The notes under the pieces are model-generated. The model had not been told where the DNA came from, searched no databases, and saw only the letters and a list, made by a program, of their open reading frames with translations. A program made the position numbers and the translations under genes. Of a stretch of DNA of 64,000 nucleotides, positions 46,138-58,264 are shown piece by piece (position 1 is the stretch's first letter; every line of letters starts with the position of its first letter). This stretch comes from Coptis chinensis (lineage: Eukaryota; Streptophyta; Magnoliopsida; Ranunculales; Ranunculaceae): positions 41,637,001-41,701,000 of the forward strand of contig CM027378.1 in the NCBI GenBank assembly GCA_015680905.1, read 5' to 3'.

Positions 46138-47041
46138 ATGGAAGCTCCAAAGATGATTCCAGAACAATCCTTCCATTCATTGTTGAATTCTCCGGCATAT
46201 GGACATCTTTTCAGAGACTACATCACTCAAGTTGGGTGGAACTCTCTCATTTTACACCCGGAGCACACATACTCCCCAGGTTTGGCAGTTTATTTTTATA
46301 ATAACATGGAAGATCTACCACCTGTCCAGGGTTTCCCTTTGAATGGGTTTACACTACGTATTGGAAACACCCGACACGCTTTTTATGAGCCAACAAATAT
46401 GGCTCTAGACCTTCCTCCTCTTCAGCCAGACCTCCCCATCCAATACATGATAGAGAATGACCTTAATGACTACTCTAGGGAGGATTTTGCTGCCCGCTAT
46501 GGCGATGGCCTTGCCCACGTCAAAGAACGTGCCGAAGCTGGCAGATGGCCAGAATTCACTATTCCACTAGCCATATGACCATGAATGTGGGAGCTGCCAT
46601 GTTATTTATTCTTCCTCAACATCATGGGAGATTGGCATTTTTCCACGGCATCAAAGGAAGCGTGTAAGACATTCCATGCATTGGCCCAAAGAACGCATAC
46701 CACCTTCGACATTCTGAGAACTAGTAATTGAGAATCTTAAGAAGGCTCGGTCTTTTCGGCAAGACTATATCACCCTGCCAGTTACAGCATGCAGGATAGT
46801 GAGGACATACTTCCCTGAGTTTGCAGCCACCTTTCAAGACTGGGTAAAGGTCGACTCTATGTGTCCAACAAACAAGATAATTCGTTCCTTGCGATTTCGG
46901 ACATGGACACGCCCTGCAAGGTATCTCAAGAAAGTTCGTTCGTTCCCTAATGATGATAAAATGATAGCTCATCTAGACAATGCAAAGAAAAGGAAGTGGA
47001 GTGAAGTCTGGAAAGCTATGATAGATTGGCGGGATGCTTGA
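46138..47041 (+). pseudogene. ORF3 of element D
   Basis: It starts MEAPKMIPEQSFHSLLNSP; the frame is open further upstream to 46108, but A starts at the equivalent of 46138. GHLFRDYITQVGWNSLILHP, YSPGLAVYFYNNMED and FYEPTNMALDLPP match A. Indels occur near 46575, 46612 and 46720. The C-terminal part CPTNKIIRSLRFRTWTRPAR to WRDA is open, ending at 47039-47041. Function unknown, possibly a diverged third copy of the ORF1/ORF2 fold. Confidence 0.72.
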
Positions 47042-48650
47042 AGGAATGGCATTTCTACAGGGGGACGAGGCAAGGAAGGACTATCCCCGTTCAAGGTTTG
47101 GGGGCAATGTGAGTTGATGCATGTACATATTTGTTTTATGTTTTGATGTGAAATAAATAAGTGACCTAACAGTGTGCTACTCTAACGATTGTTCTTCTAC
47201 TTTTTATGATGTATAATATATAGTGTGTTACAATAAATTTCTGTGGGCGATGTCGACTTTATTTTGCTCAAAGCCTCTCGTGGGTATACTCTTTCTTCCT
47301 CTTAAACACTTTGAGGACACGGTGTCCGACTGTTTGGGGTGGTGAGAACCTTTTGCAAAAATTAGGCATGCATAGTTGTATATAGTTTACTTAATATCTA
47401 AATAAACGTGTTAGTGACAAATTCTCGTTTCTCTTTCTATGATGAAAAATATTTAGAAATCTCACCCTAGCATCGAATTAGGACTTGTTCTTAGAAACTT
47501 AATTTAATACGTTATGCAATAGTTTTACATCTTTTCATGAGCATTCATGCACCGACTATCATTAAATGTATACGCATGAAGTTTAAGGACCCAAGGTTAG
47601 ACAACTTAGTTTCCATATCCCGTAAGAATCTAACCAAAAGCCTCAAATGTATGATATATGAGTAATGACACAGAGGAGTAGTTCTTCCGAATAGAGAAGT
47701 TCACACATCTACTTACTTGATCACTACCCAAATCCTAGGCGAGAATTTAGGCCTTCTTTGGATCGATATAGCCAAAAATTCGCACCTGTAAAATTTTTTT
47801 TTTTTTTTTTACCGCTAATTAAGCCTTTGAACCTTTCATTAATCCTTTCTACTTCACCAATAAAATCATTACCCATCTAGTAACCACAAATAAATAAACT
47901 TACCTAGATGATGAGTATGAGAAATAGGATGAAGTCTGCAGAAAAATGAAGAGAAAAACCTTGTCACAAATCAAAATCGGTTACTGTTTTAAGAAAAAAG
48001 AAAAAAAAAAATAGAAATATGTTTCCAAAAATCAAAAAGAAATATCAAGGTTAGAATTTCCCCAAAGATCAAATAAAAAGGAATACAAAAGCTTGAAAAA
48101 TCCAAGTGTGGAAACCATGTTAGAAGCAAGAAAAAAAAAAGGATTTCTCTAATATAAATATCTCAAAGACCTTATTCTCTCATACTTATCATTTTTTGAA
48201 TTTTCTATTCCAGTTTTCTTTTACACTACCACCTAAGCCCCATAACACCTAATAAAGACCTCTAGCTCAATTAGGAATAGGATAGTGTGATAATAAGTAG
48301 TAGTTCGCGACTTCTTCGACCTCGGCTCCTCATTTTGTCATTGAGTATGTGAGGAAACGTGTGCCCACTGCACACTGGAGATAGCAAAACTTGGAGTGGA
48401 AAAATAAGAGAGAAATTGTGTTTCGACACATACCCCGAGAACCTAATTAAGGATACTATCCAAAGGATCCGAAAAACCCCGCTTCAGTACATTTCATTAT
48501 TAGATTACTGCATGCACGCTCATACGTAGATGTTTCGATTATTGTATGTATATTAACTTGAATTTCGAAAGAATAAAATCCTTATTTCCCTTGCTAGTGA
48601 GATGTCTAGATACCTGAGATTAATTAAGGAAACAAGCCTTTGTTCTTGAA

Positions 48651-48664
48651 GTCGTTGTAGTATA
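48651..48664 (+). promoter_or_regulatory. tRNA-Asp 5'-half-like sequence, element D
   Basis: GTCGTTGTAGTATA, 229 bp before the 3' LTR, as in A and B. The D primer-binding site matches the 3' end of the same tRNA. Confidence 0.6.
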
Positions 48665-48689
48665 AATGAAGTTTGTGAGTATCTTCTCT

Positions 48690-48879
48690 GGAAAACTCTC
48701 ACGAGGCTATAACTCGTCCACTAGGGAATTCCTAGTGGTTCAAGGCCTTGTTGCATACGGTCAATGCAACCGCACTCTGCGAAATGAGAGTTAGCTTAGG
48801 ACAACACATTTTTGATCACTTATCGTTTTAATGTCTCTTCTTTGCTTGAGGACAAGCAAAGTCTTTGTTTAGGGTGTGG
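48690..48879 (+). promoter_or_regulatory. Conserved hairpin module and polypurine tract of element D
   Basis: The same four stems as in A: ACGAG/CTCGT, CCACTAGG/CCTAGTGG, GTTGCAT/ATGCAAC, CTTTGCTTG/CAAGCAAAG (48840-48861). The polypurine tract here reads TTTAGGGTGTGG (48868-48879), altered from GTTTGGGGGTGG. Confidence 0.75.
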
Positions 48880-50750
48880 TATAAGCACCCAAAACTGTAA
48901 TATTAAACCCCGAGAGACATAGCATTTTGGTCGATTATGTGTTTAATAATCATGTAATAATTATATTTTCGTACTTTTGCAGGTTTCCGCAATTTAAATG
49001 AATATAGTGATAAAACGTGCATCAAAGTACAGGAATGCGGGAATATTTGGAGTTTCCCACTCGACCCCGTGAAGCCGAAGTTTCCAAAAGAACAGAACCA
49101 GTGCGGGACGGGCCCACATATGGAGAAGCACGGAACTTCCGAAGCTCAAATCGGATAAATCTAGGTGCCGACGTTGGCTAGTGAAGCTGCCAAGTACAAG
49201 AATACGGGAATATTTGGAATTCCCGCTCAATCTCCGTAAAGCCCAACAAAAGCCTGACTAGAGCCGAAGTTTCCAAAAAACGAACCCGGTCGCGGGGAAG
49301 GGCCCACATATAAAAGGCGGGAAACTTCCGAAGCTCAAATCGGGTAAATCTAGGTGCCGACGTTGGCTAGTGAAGCTGCTATGGCGACCCGGGCGGCGTC
49401 TTCTGTAGAGGACAAAAGTAGTAAAAGCGCCAATTTGGCCGCCCATTGGACACACTAAGTGGACCCACTCTGCTGGCCTCAAAGGCATGACGAAGGCATA
49501 GGCAGTGGCAAAGGATGGTTTCAATTTGGTACCACCTGGCAAGAGAGAAGACACGTACCAATTCAAACCAGGTGGTTTGAATTGAAATTAGCTAAAAGAC
49601 AAAACACAAAAGTACAAAACATTAAATGAAAGTTTTGTTTCGTAACAAAACTTTGGGTCAAATTAATTCACATAGAGACAAAACTTAGATATTCAAAGTT
49701 TTGATTCTCTCAATTCAACAAAAGGCCAAAACCCAATTAAAACCGTCTCCAGTCTCCAGCCTATATATATGAGGGGGTCGCCTTCATTATTTCCCCTTCA
49801 GCATTTTCATGCTTTAGCTTCCGCTCAATTTAGTTTCTTTCAGTACTTATATTCTGTCATTTTTATTTCAGCAGCTTAATACAGTAAGTTATTTTACCCT
49901 TAATAACAGTCATTTCTTTTCTTGTTTAATTTCTGTCCTGCATTTATTTACTTAATGTATACAGCAAGTTTTATTATTCTGCTATGATGATGAGCTAATT
50001 CCCCCGGGGGAGGGTTATCTTTGCTTCGTGTGAAAATCGGATTGACTCGTTAATATTCTAGAATCACTACTTAGGAATTAGGCATAGAATTAACACCGGT
50101 CCCAAAATGATGAGGATCGTACAAAGTTAGATCTTGATGCTCGAACGATCTTCGCGACTCTGCAGTGTCGGACTGACTCCCGGTTAAATCGGTGATGTGA
50201 ACTTGTGCGAGAGGCGGAGATAATATACCGTAGATCGCGGTATTATTAAAACTCCTTATGCTAGTGAAATGCGACCTAGAGATGTGGGCATGCACTAGGG
50301 ATCAATACTCGACGTCGTCTCCGAAACGAGACGAACTAGAGATGTAGTGATTTAGTAATAAAAACTGTTGAAAAATGATTCTTGCATGAGCATGATTAAC
50401 TCTCTCCCTGTTTCTCTACATTTTGTTTACCTATATTTAATCACCGTAGTAATTTACATTACCGTTAATTTAATTAAATCCAACTAAAAAGAAACCTAAA
50501 ATCCTACTCACTTAAAGTTGTAATTCCAGTTGTGAACCTATCCGAGCCCTAAGGTTTGGATGATCCCTTACTCGACCTATCCTACCAATCCCACGTGAGT
50601 AAGGTAACTTGACTAAAACGTACGACTATACGGACGTTGGACTTTGGACTTTGGACTTGGACTGTGGACCTCGGACTTTGGACTGTGGACCTCGGACTTA
50701 AGGAAATAAGTAACTGAAACCAATAAACGTGCCTAAAAAGCGTTCTATCA
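48880..50750 (+). repeat. 3' LTR of element D
   Basis: 1871 bp. The first G of TGATAAG is missing in this copy. TATA is at 49762-49769. The U3 tandem duplication (about 49026-49378) and the GGACTTTGGAC repeats (50636-50698) are kept. It ends TCTATCA followed by ATGAG. Confidence 0.93.
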
Positions 50751-50755
50751 ATGAG

Positions 50756-51434
50756 TCTGATGAGCACAAGCCATGAGTGCAAGGCAATGTTTGTGTCTGA
50801 CTTTTAGTTCAAGTAATAAGTGTTCTTCAATAAACAGATATATTCGGGCCTATTAGTGGTTTGGATGCCATAAAAAGAACGTTGATAGTGTTAATACTTT
50901 AATAAATAAATCACTTTCCTAGAGTGTAATGAATTTTACTCATACCCAACAAAAGCCTTCACAAGCCACATAAAACAGAGACATACAGGGCAAGGTTGGA
51001 CAACGATATACTACCTGTACCAAAGATCTTAGTAGAAGATCAACTATAACTACCTTACCTATGGATGTGATCCTTTCTGGAATTCTGGAAAGCAAAATCC
51101 CCTAATATGGGATTAGTCTCCAATGATTGGTCACACCATTAGCCAAATACACTTACATTGTGATTGGGTGTTGTTGGTTAAGGTATAAATGATGTGCTCG
51201 AAACTGTTTTGCATTTAAATTTAACTATTTGGTTGGGTTGTTTGTTGTTAGTTGATTATCTATTTTGGGAATGGTCAATCATAATTAGAGAGGAATTTCA
51301 GACTTAAGTTAGCTTGCTATTAATATTATTGTTCGTCATAGTAATGCACCTCCCAATTGAAGGAGGAATTTTGGGATCAAGTAAGCCTACTACATGTATA
51401 CTGAATATTATGTACACTTAGGCAGTGAAGTAAT
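50756..51434. other. Host spacer between element D and the CACTA transposon
   Basis: AT-rich with no recognised gene. The first 65 bases stay open in one frame across the D insertion point (after a TTTTTTCTAG acceptor-like site), so D may have hit an exon, but no family is recognised. Confidence 0.45.
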
Positions 51435-51700
51435 CACTACCAAAAAATTGATATCTACCAATGGATCCAATTTAGATACGCCAACGGACCCAATCCATAA
51501 TTCTATTCTTGAGGCACATTATCCGTCGGCAAAAAGCCCAGGCCCCATCATAGGCAACTTTTTGCATATTCCAACCATAGCGACGGTCTTCCTAGGGATT
51601 TAATCCGCAACAAACTTCAACCCTAAAATCCTAAAATTTATTCTCGATGGCCGTATTGTTATTTCACAGCTAAATTTTTCAGTAAACCGCCGGCTTAACT
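51435..51700 (+). repeat. Left terminal and subterminal repeats of the CACTA element
   Basis: After the TIR come short motifs such as CTACCAATGGATCC, CGCCAACGGACCCAATCC and ATCCGTCGGC, which resemble the right-end units (ACCAATGCC-ACAGA and CCGTC/GACGG). These are typical transposase-binding subterminal repeats. Exact units need alignment. Confidence 0.6.
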
Positions 51701-53233
51701 TTGGGCGCCAAGGTGAAAATGTTCCCCCCCAAATTTCTATCCTAAAAAACATAAAAGAAAAGGAAGAAAAGCTTTTGCCCTATTACTTTTTAAAACTAAA
51801 AACGGTGGAGAAGGAAACCTTCAAGCTTAAAGCAGGTACATTTCAAATCAAAACTTTCCTTTTTGTTTATGTTAGTAATTTGTGTCAAGTTCGAATATTT
51901 TCTTCATATTTGAAAATGTTGGATTTTTCTTGGGTAATTTGTTACAAGTGAAGAAATAATCAAACAAGAAGAACACTTAACTTTGACGAAGAAGATAATA
52001 AGGATGTGAAGAAGCTATTAGTTAGATTATTTAATAAAAAGAGGTTTAAGAAAAGAAGAAGTGGGGTTTTGAAGAAACTGTTGAAACTAATTGAACAAGG
52101 GTAGAGTTGAAAAGGAAGAACCAAACTCGAAATGCTACTTTCAATTCTCTCTGAACTTATGAACTCACCTTTTTATTAAGTGGTTTTCAGCAAAAAATAT
52201 GGTTGTTAGTAAGAGGTATATAATTTACGAACTCACCTTTTTTTATTTTCTATTTTTCTTTTTTCTGATTGACATGTTTTGGCTACTTAGTCTAGCTTTA
52301 TACTAGGTTATCGAAAAAAAAGTCTAGCTTTATACTCTTTGATTTCGTAGGATTTGTGTGCATGTGCGTGTGTTTTGTTGCTGTTGTTTTTTTTTTCCTC
52401 CGCATATAATGGAACTTTGGGTTGTTATTGGAGAGAGGCCTTTGGTCTCACTCTCGCTATTCACATTCCTTTAAGGAGTGACTTATATATGTTTTACATG
52501 TATGTATTATATGTATTGCTTCCATATGGATTTTATAATTTTTATTGGCCTAGCTTGCAAGTGTTGAATTTTTAATAACTTTGTCGACTAGCATATAATT
52601 TTTACTATTTAGCATATTTAACCTTTTTACTTGCTTGCTTGATGGATAAAATCACTTGGCCAACTATGTTCACTGTGTATGGTACTTGAACAGTAAAATG
52701 TTATTATTCTTTTTTTGAAATGATTTGGCCAGCTATCTTAGATACCCTGTTTTGTTTCTAGCTCAACATCCATTGACATGTCCAGGACTGTACATACGCA
52801 TTAAGTATCATTGCTTATATTTCTGGGTTTTGTATGTACCATGCATGGCCATGTTGAGATAAGTTATATCCTCACTTGAAACCAATCCTTATTCCTTAAT
52901 GAAGTAATTGACTTGATTGTATACTTTCTTTCTCAGATTTGATTGGAAAGTCTGGTTTCTCAATTGCACGCTTGCTTTTGCTTAAGGTATGAAAAACTTT
53001 AGCTTTTCTTTTACAAATTTTAGTAAACTTTGTTATTGGTACACAAATATGAGTGAAATGTCAATTTACATGCTGATTCCTATGTCAGAAGACCACTCTT
53101 TCTATCTTGAGTAAAATTATTGTAATATAACTTCATTAATGTGTCTGAAGTGTTTGTTAGTTTTGTGTTTTGATTGGGATCTGATTTTGATTGATGCTTG
53201 TGTAATTTTCTTTATCATCTATAGTCACACCTA
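51701..53233 (+). other. Upstream region of the CACTA transposase gene
   Basis: AT-rich with no supported protein. It probably holds promoter and noncoding exons or introns. Donor- and acceptor-like sites are frequent, but no coding exon is recognised. Confidence 0.5.
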
Positions 53234-56200
53234 ATGGAAGCCTCCAGTTCCTTGATAGACAAGAGTTGGATTAATTTGAGATACCCAGATAAACGTTTCA
53301 TATCTGGTTTAGAAAAGTTTGTAGAGTTCACAAAGATACACCATCGCAATAAGGTCGTTATACCTTGTCCATATGGTACGTGCCGAAACCAAGGCCTGGC
53401 CAAGACGCATGATGAAGTCACTGTACATTGTTTCAAATATGGATTTGATAATACATATCACTTTGGTTTGTGCACGGTGAAGTAGTAGAAGAGCATAACG
53501 CAGAACCACCATCAAATTTTCAGGATGAAATCCATGATGAATGGGACATGGCAGATGCCCTTAATACTGTGGTGGGAGAACTTAGTGCTAATAACTTGGA
53601 CACGCTCCTTCAATCGAATCCAACGGGTTCCACTGAACAAAATGAGTTATTTAAAGATGTGAAATTTAGTTCTAATTTGCATGAGGCCATGAGTGAATTA
53701 TATCCAGGAAGTAGGGACTTCACTATTCTTAGGTTTGTTGTGAAGTTGTTTAATTTGAAAATCACACATGGTTGAACTGACCAAAGTTTCACTGCATTGC
53801 TTGAACTATTCAAGCTTGCTCTGCCAAGTGGGAATAACACGCCAAAAAACATGTATCATGCAGATAAAGTAATCAAGGATTTGGGACTTAAGTACGATAA
53901 AATTGATGCTTGTAGAAATGATTGTATGCTTTACTGGGGAGACCACAAATCTAAGGTATCTTGTCATATTTGTGGGGCCTCGAGGTTTAAATCTTTAAGC
54001 ATTTATGAACGAAAGAAAGTGGTCAGGTCTACTGCTGCAAAGATCTTAAGGTACTTTCCACTTACAGATAGGTTAAAGAGATTATATAGAGTCAATTGGG
54101 TGGCGAAAGCTATGTGTTGGCATTCAATTGGGAAATCACAGCCATGTACAATGGGGCATCCAGTTGACTCGGGGTATGGAAGCTAATTGATACAGAATTT
54201 CCAGAGTTTGCTGCTGAGCCACGAAATGTTCACTTAGGGCTAGCAACTGATGGCTTTAATCCCTTTGGGTCTTTAAGCTCGTTACATAGTTCGTGGCCTG
54301 TGATGTGCGTGACTTACAACCTTCCACCTTGGTTGTGCATGAAACCCCAGTGCACCATGCTCACAGCACTCATCGAAGGTCCAAAACAACCAGGTAAAGA
54401 TATCGGCGTGTTTTTGCAACCATTGGTCAAGGAGTTAAATGACTTGTGGCGTGAAGGGGTAATGGTAAAAGATGCTTCAAAAGGAGATGTATTTAAAATG
54501 TGTGCTATTTTGATGTGGACAATACATGACCTTCCTGCGTACGGAAACATCTCTGGTTGTAAGACTAAGGGGAAATTTGGTTGTCCAGTTTGTGGTCCAA
54601 ATACTTCTTCTTTTTGGCTTCGTAATGGAGGTAAACATGTGTACATGAGAAGTAGATGTTGGCTGCCTTTGACGGATGAAGCCAGAAATGATACAAGAGA
54701 AAACACCTTTGATAAAAGTTGCGAGCTAGAGTAGCCACCAGCAAGGCTAACGGGGATTGAGGTTGATATCATGACGAAGAATTTGAAAGCGAAAATTGGA
54801 AAAGGCAAACAGAAATAGAATGTTACCGAGTGTGATAATGACCAAGAAAATGATGGTGGCTTGTGTTTTACCAATAGTTCCATATTCTTCAAGTTGGATT
54901 ATTGGAAGTACATTGAAGTTCGTCACAATCTTGATGTCATGCATATTGAGAAGAACTTTTGTGAAATCTTGATTGCAATGATGATGAATACAAAAGATAA
55001 AACGAAGGATAATGTCAAGGCACGCAAAGATTTGAAGCGTTTGAAGATTAAAAAGAGGTATTGGTTATCCCAGGTGAATGGAAAAACAGTTATGAAGCCA
55101 GGTATTTTTTGGCTTAACAAAGTGGAGAAGAAATGTTTTCTTGATACTTTGCGTAATCTGAGTGTGCCTGTTAGTTTTAGTGGCAATTGGTCTAATATTG
55201 TCAAAGTTGATTTAGTGGATTTAAAGGGGTTGAAGTCTCATGACTACCACATTTTGATGCAACACTTGCTCCTAGTGTTGATTCAGCATGCCTATAGAGA
55301 TAGCAGAAAGAAGGAAGCTCGATCCATCATCAATGGCATTTGTACTTTTTTTGTTGCTTTGTGTTCTAGAAGAATAGACATTGAAACTCTCAATGTACTT
55401 GAAAGAAATATGATCAAAATGTTATACGCGCTTGAGAAGCACTGCCCCCCATCACTTTTTGTTATCATGATGCATTTGCCCATTCACCTTGCCCACGAGG
55501 CTCGTGAATGTGGGCCTGTTTGGGCTAGATGGATGTATACATTTGAAAGGTACTCATTTTGTACTTATTATCTTCTCAATTTTGTTTCTTTACTTTCTGT
55601 TACTTCTCTAATGCACTATTTGTCGTTTAAACTTTAAAGGATGATGAAGACTTATAAGGATTATGACTCAAACAAAGCACATCCCGAGGGTTGCATTGCT
55701 GAGCGCTACTTGAAAGAAGAGACCCTTATTCATTGTGCAGTATATAAAGGAGGGGGTGGTATTCTAGAGAAACTTGATAGGTGATAACAGTGATTTTACG
55801 TATTCTAACTATCTATGTGTGAACACAAATAATCAAATTACGTAAATACGTGTTTATATCAATATTCCTACTCTCAATAATGAAGTAATATCAGAGAGTC
55901 AGGATTCGTTCCACTCTTAAACCCTCAAGACTTAAATTGAATTCAACTAATCAAACCCAAAAGGAACAATAGTGAGAGTAATGATTTGATGTGAATTTTC
56001 TATTCTACCATTCCCAACAATTGAATCTAAACAAGACATAATATAAAGATTTGAACTTTATTTGTTTAAACTCAATTTGAAACTACTCATGCAATAATTG
56101 AATTAAACTAATAATGACAAATAAGTAAATCTAAAGATTTAAGCTAATAAATAAATGAAAATGAAACTAGATTATGGAGAACTAATTAACTTTATTTATC

Positions 56201-57886
56201 TAATAGAACAATAAGAACAAGATATGATTGAATGAATAACAACTATTTTATTTATCTAATGAATGATATTCAATGATTTAAATAACTAAGCTAAAACAAA
56301 GAATGAAACTAATTAATGGAATGAAAACTTCAATTAATTAACTAATCTAGATCTAACTTTTTCTAACCCTAAACTCCATTAACATTAGCTTCCTAACCTA
56401 ACTGCCATTAACAAAGAGTCAAGCTTTTGTTTTATACTTCCAGATCCAAAAATCGTGCATGGGCTTGGAGCCATGTTTTGGGCGGAAAAAAATCGGACCC
56501 AAAACCCAATTTCTTTTAGTCCAAAATGGGCTCTTCAGCTGCAGTTGGCTTCGACAGATGTTTCGTCCACTTTTGCTCCTTTGATTGGGCCAAGGCTTGG
56601 ACCATTGGAAAGCTCTTTTCGAGCCGGTCATTTTGACATAAGCTACTCCCAATTCGAGATCCGAGTCCAAAGATACGGCCTTTGGAAGTTCTCACGACTT
56701 GTGCTTTTCAAGCCGCCCGTGTTGACTTTTCAGCTTTTGGTAGGCTTTACAAAGGCTTTGTCTCCTTGAATCTTGGCCTTTATTCACAGAACTCCTTAGC
56801 AACCGACCTTTGCTCCTTTATCTCGCTAAAGTGGCACATTTCGCACATAATAGACTTTGAAGCCCTGAAATGCATAAAACACAATGTCGATTATTAACTC
56901 TTAATTATTACTCACATAATTGGTCTAAAAGTATGATTGTTAAGGGGTTAAAACTACAGTTTTGGGCTCTTATCAATAGGGTAGTAGAAAATGAAGCACC
57001 GGTTTTGCCTTATTTGGTTGATAGTATTCCTAATCACATAGTCGACGAGATTGGGCCGCTTGGTGTGGGCCATGGCTATGGGTTGGAAGGGGTTGAGTAT
57101 GAACAAGCACGTGGTTGGGTTTTAAAAAGCCATGTCAAATATGATTATTGGCATAGGTACGTATACCTTCACATTGATTGAAATTACACGTTAGCTAAAA
57201 TGAATGCAATTTCTGATTTATTGAATAATTTGTAGGAAGTACACCAAATTCATTGAGGGCGATGAGACAAACCGAAGGAGGAGGGCGGGCCAGTCCGAGG
57301 TACCCTTGTCTAATGATTTCAAGACATGGTTGAAAAAAATAGCCTGAGTTTTAGAATCAAATGATGTCCAATTCAAAGACATTGTTAGAGGACCTACAAG
57401 ATTTGCAACAACGCGTCGCATAAAATATTGTGTGAATGGTTTTCTCTTTGTCACCAAAGACCATGAACGAATGCAAAGAAACCAAAACAGTGGTGTTAGC
57501 ACAAAGTGCATGACTACTCTTCATCTAGTTCTAAGGACAAAAATCCAGTTGAGGGCGATGTTGAATACTATGGTGTTCTTAGGCAAATTGTTCGATTCAC
57601 GATATCGAGGGGGGTACAAGACTATTTTGTTCAAGTGTGATTGGGTTAAATGCACTCAAACTGGTGTGAAAATGGATTTAGAAGCAAACCTTAAGTTGGT
57701 GAACTTGTCTAACTTGATTAGTTCGGACCGCATGGCTGATAAACCATTTATTTTTGCAGAGCGTCTTTGTACAAGTTTTTATTCGGGGCGATCCTATGGA
57801 TCCCGACCGCATGTAGTCTTAGAGGTTCCAAAAAAATGTATTCAGATCAAGATGAAATGTGTCTCCTATCGGATGATAGACCGGTG
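53234..57886 (+). pseudogene. TNPD-like CACTA transposase pseudogene
   Basis: It starts MEASSSLIDKSWINLRYPDK with the transposase-associated N-terminal domain (KFVEFTKIHH, CPYGTCRN), and the HGE motif follows a frameshift near 53465. The Transposase_21 part has LGLKYDKIDACRNDCMLYWG (53883), HICGASRFK, LRYFPLTDRLKRLY, LGLATDGFNPFGSL (about 54236), YNLPPWLCMKPQ, GCPVCGPNT and NLDVMHIEKNFCEIL (54929). The DUF4218 part is at about 55230-55550 (LKSHDYHILMQHLL, CGPVWARWMYTFER). An intron at 55550-55637 follows. After the solo LTR the DUF4216 part continues (ILFKCDWV, about 57626) to 57886. Stops at 53773, 54732 and 54817, frameshifts and the solo LTR inactivate it. Confidence 0.88.
55782..56975 (-). 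repeat. Solo LTR of the element B family, reverse orientation
   Basis: 1194 bp. Read on the minus strand it starts TGATAAGAGCCCAAAACTGT and ends TTATCA. It is flanked by a perfect 5-bp duplication ATAGG (55777-55781 and 56976-56980). The minus-strand TATA box (GTATAAAAC) is at 56429-56437. No internal element sequence remains, so it formed by LTR-LTR recombination. It lies between the DUF4218 and DUF4216 parts of the transposase gene. Confidence 0.93.
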
Positions 57887-58264
57887 AATATTAATATAGA
57901 TGTATGCCCTTCCAATACCATGGAGGGATGAGGTAGTACCAACCAAACCTAATCTTAAGATATGTTTGTGGTTGTGGAGAACAAGAAAACTAAGAAGAGA
58001 AAGAGATTTAGTAGACCATGACTTAGTAGTAGTTCTTTTTGTACTGTTTTTTTTCCCATGCTATATATTTTGTTGAATGGTCGCCATGCCTTACAGAATT
58101 TTAAGTGGTTATGTCCTTATATATAAATGAACTACTTAGCTTGAACTATGTATTGATTATTTAGTTGAATGGATGCATCCCTTGCACTCGATTTATTCTC
58201 GTCTTCATTGGTTATTTATTATTTTGTTATTTGCTTCATGGAATGTCTATTTGCTTTAGTGAAC
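57887..58264 (+). other. Spacer between the two CACTA genes
   Basis: No coding signal. It has a Lys/Arg-codon stretch (AAGAAGAGAAAGAG) near 57990, then T-rich DNA. It may hold the transposase 3' UTR and the start of the next gene. Confidence 0.4.

Larger units (their letters stand above)
47042..48879 (+). other. 3' noncoding region of element D
   Basis: No gene. PPT-like sites are at 47093-47104 (GGTTTGGGGGCA) and, after a TTTGAGGACACGG motif, at 47330-47343 (TGTTTGGGGTGG). The rest matches A 25590-27069. T- and A-tracts are at about 47789-47810 and 47995-48012. It ends with the tRNA-like motif, hairpins and polypurine tract. Confidence 0.7.
32499..50750 (+). mobile_element. Element D: full-length Athila-type LTR retrotransposon
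   Basis: The 18,252-bp element has LTRs at 32499-34384 and 48880-50750, TGATA...TATCA termini and a perfect target duplication ATGAG (32494-32498 and 50751-50755). A primer-binding site for tRNA-Asp lies at 34387. Order: gag, pol, leader, orfS, ORF1, small hydrophobic ORF, ORF2, ORF3, 3' module. Long parts of gag and pol (integrase) and all of ORF1 are open. The remaining lesions are mostly single indels, several at CAG or CTG, so the true element may be more intact than it looks. Confidence 0.95.

Noticed and set aside
54314-54892. 192-codon ORF on the minus strand
   Set aside because: It is antisense to conserved transposase motifs (YNLPPWLCMK and GCPVCG); a shadow frame.
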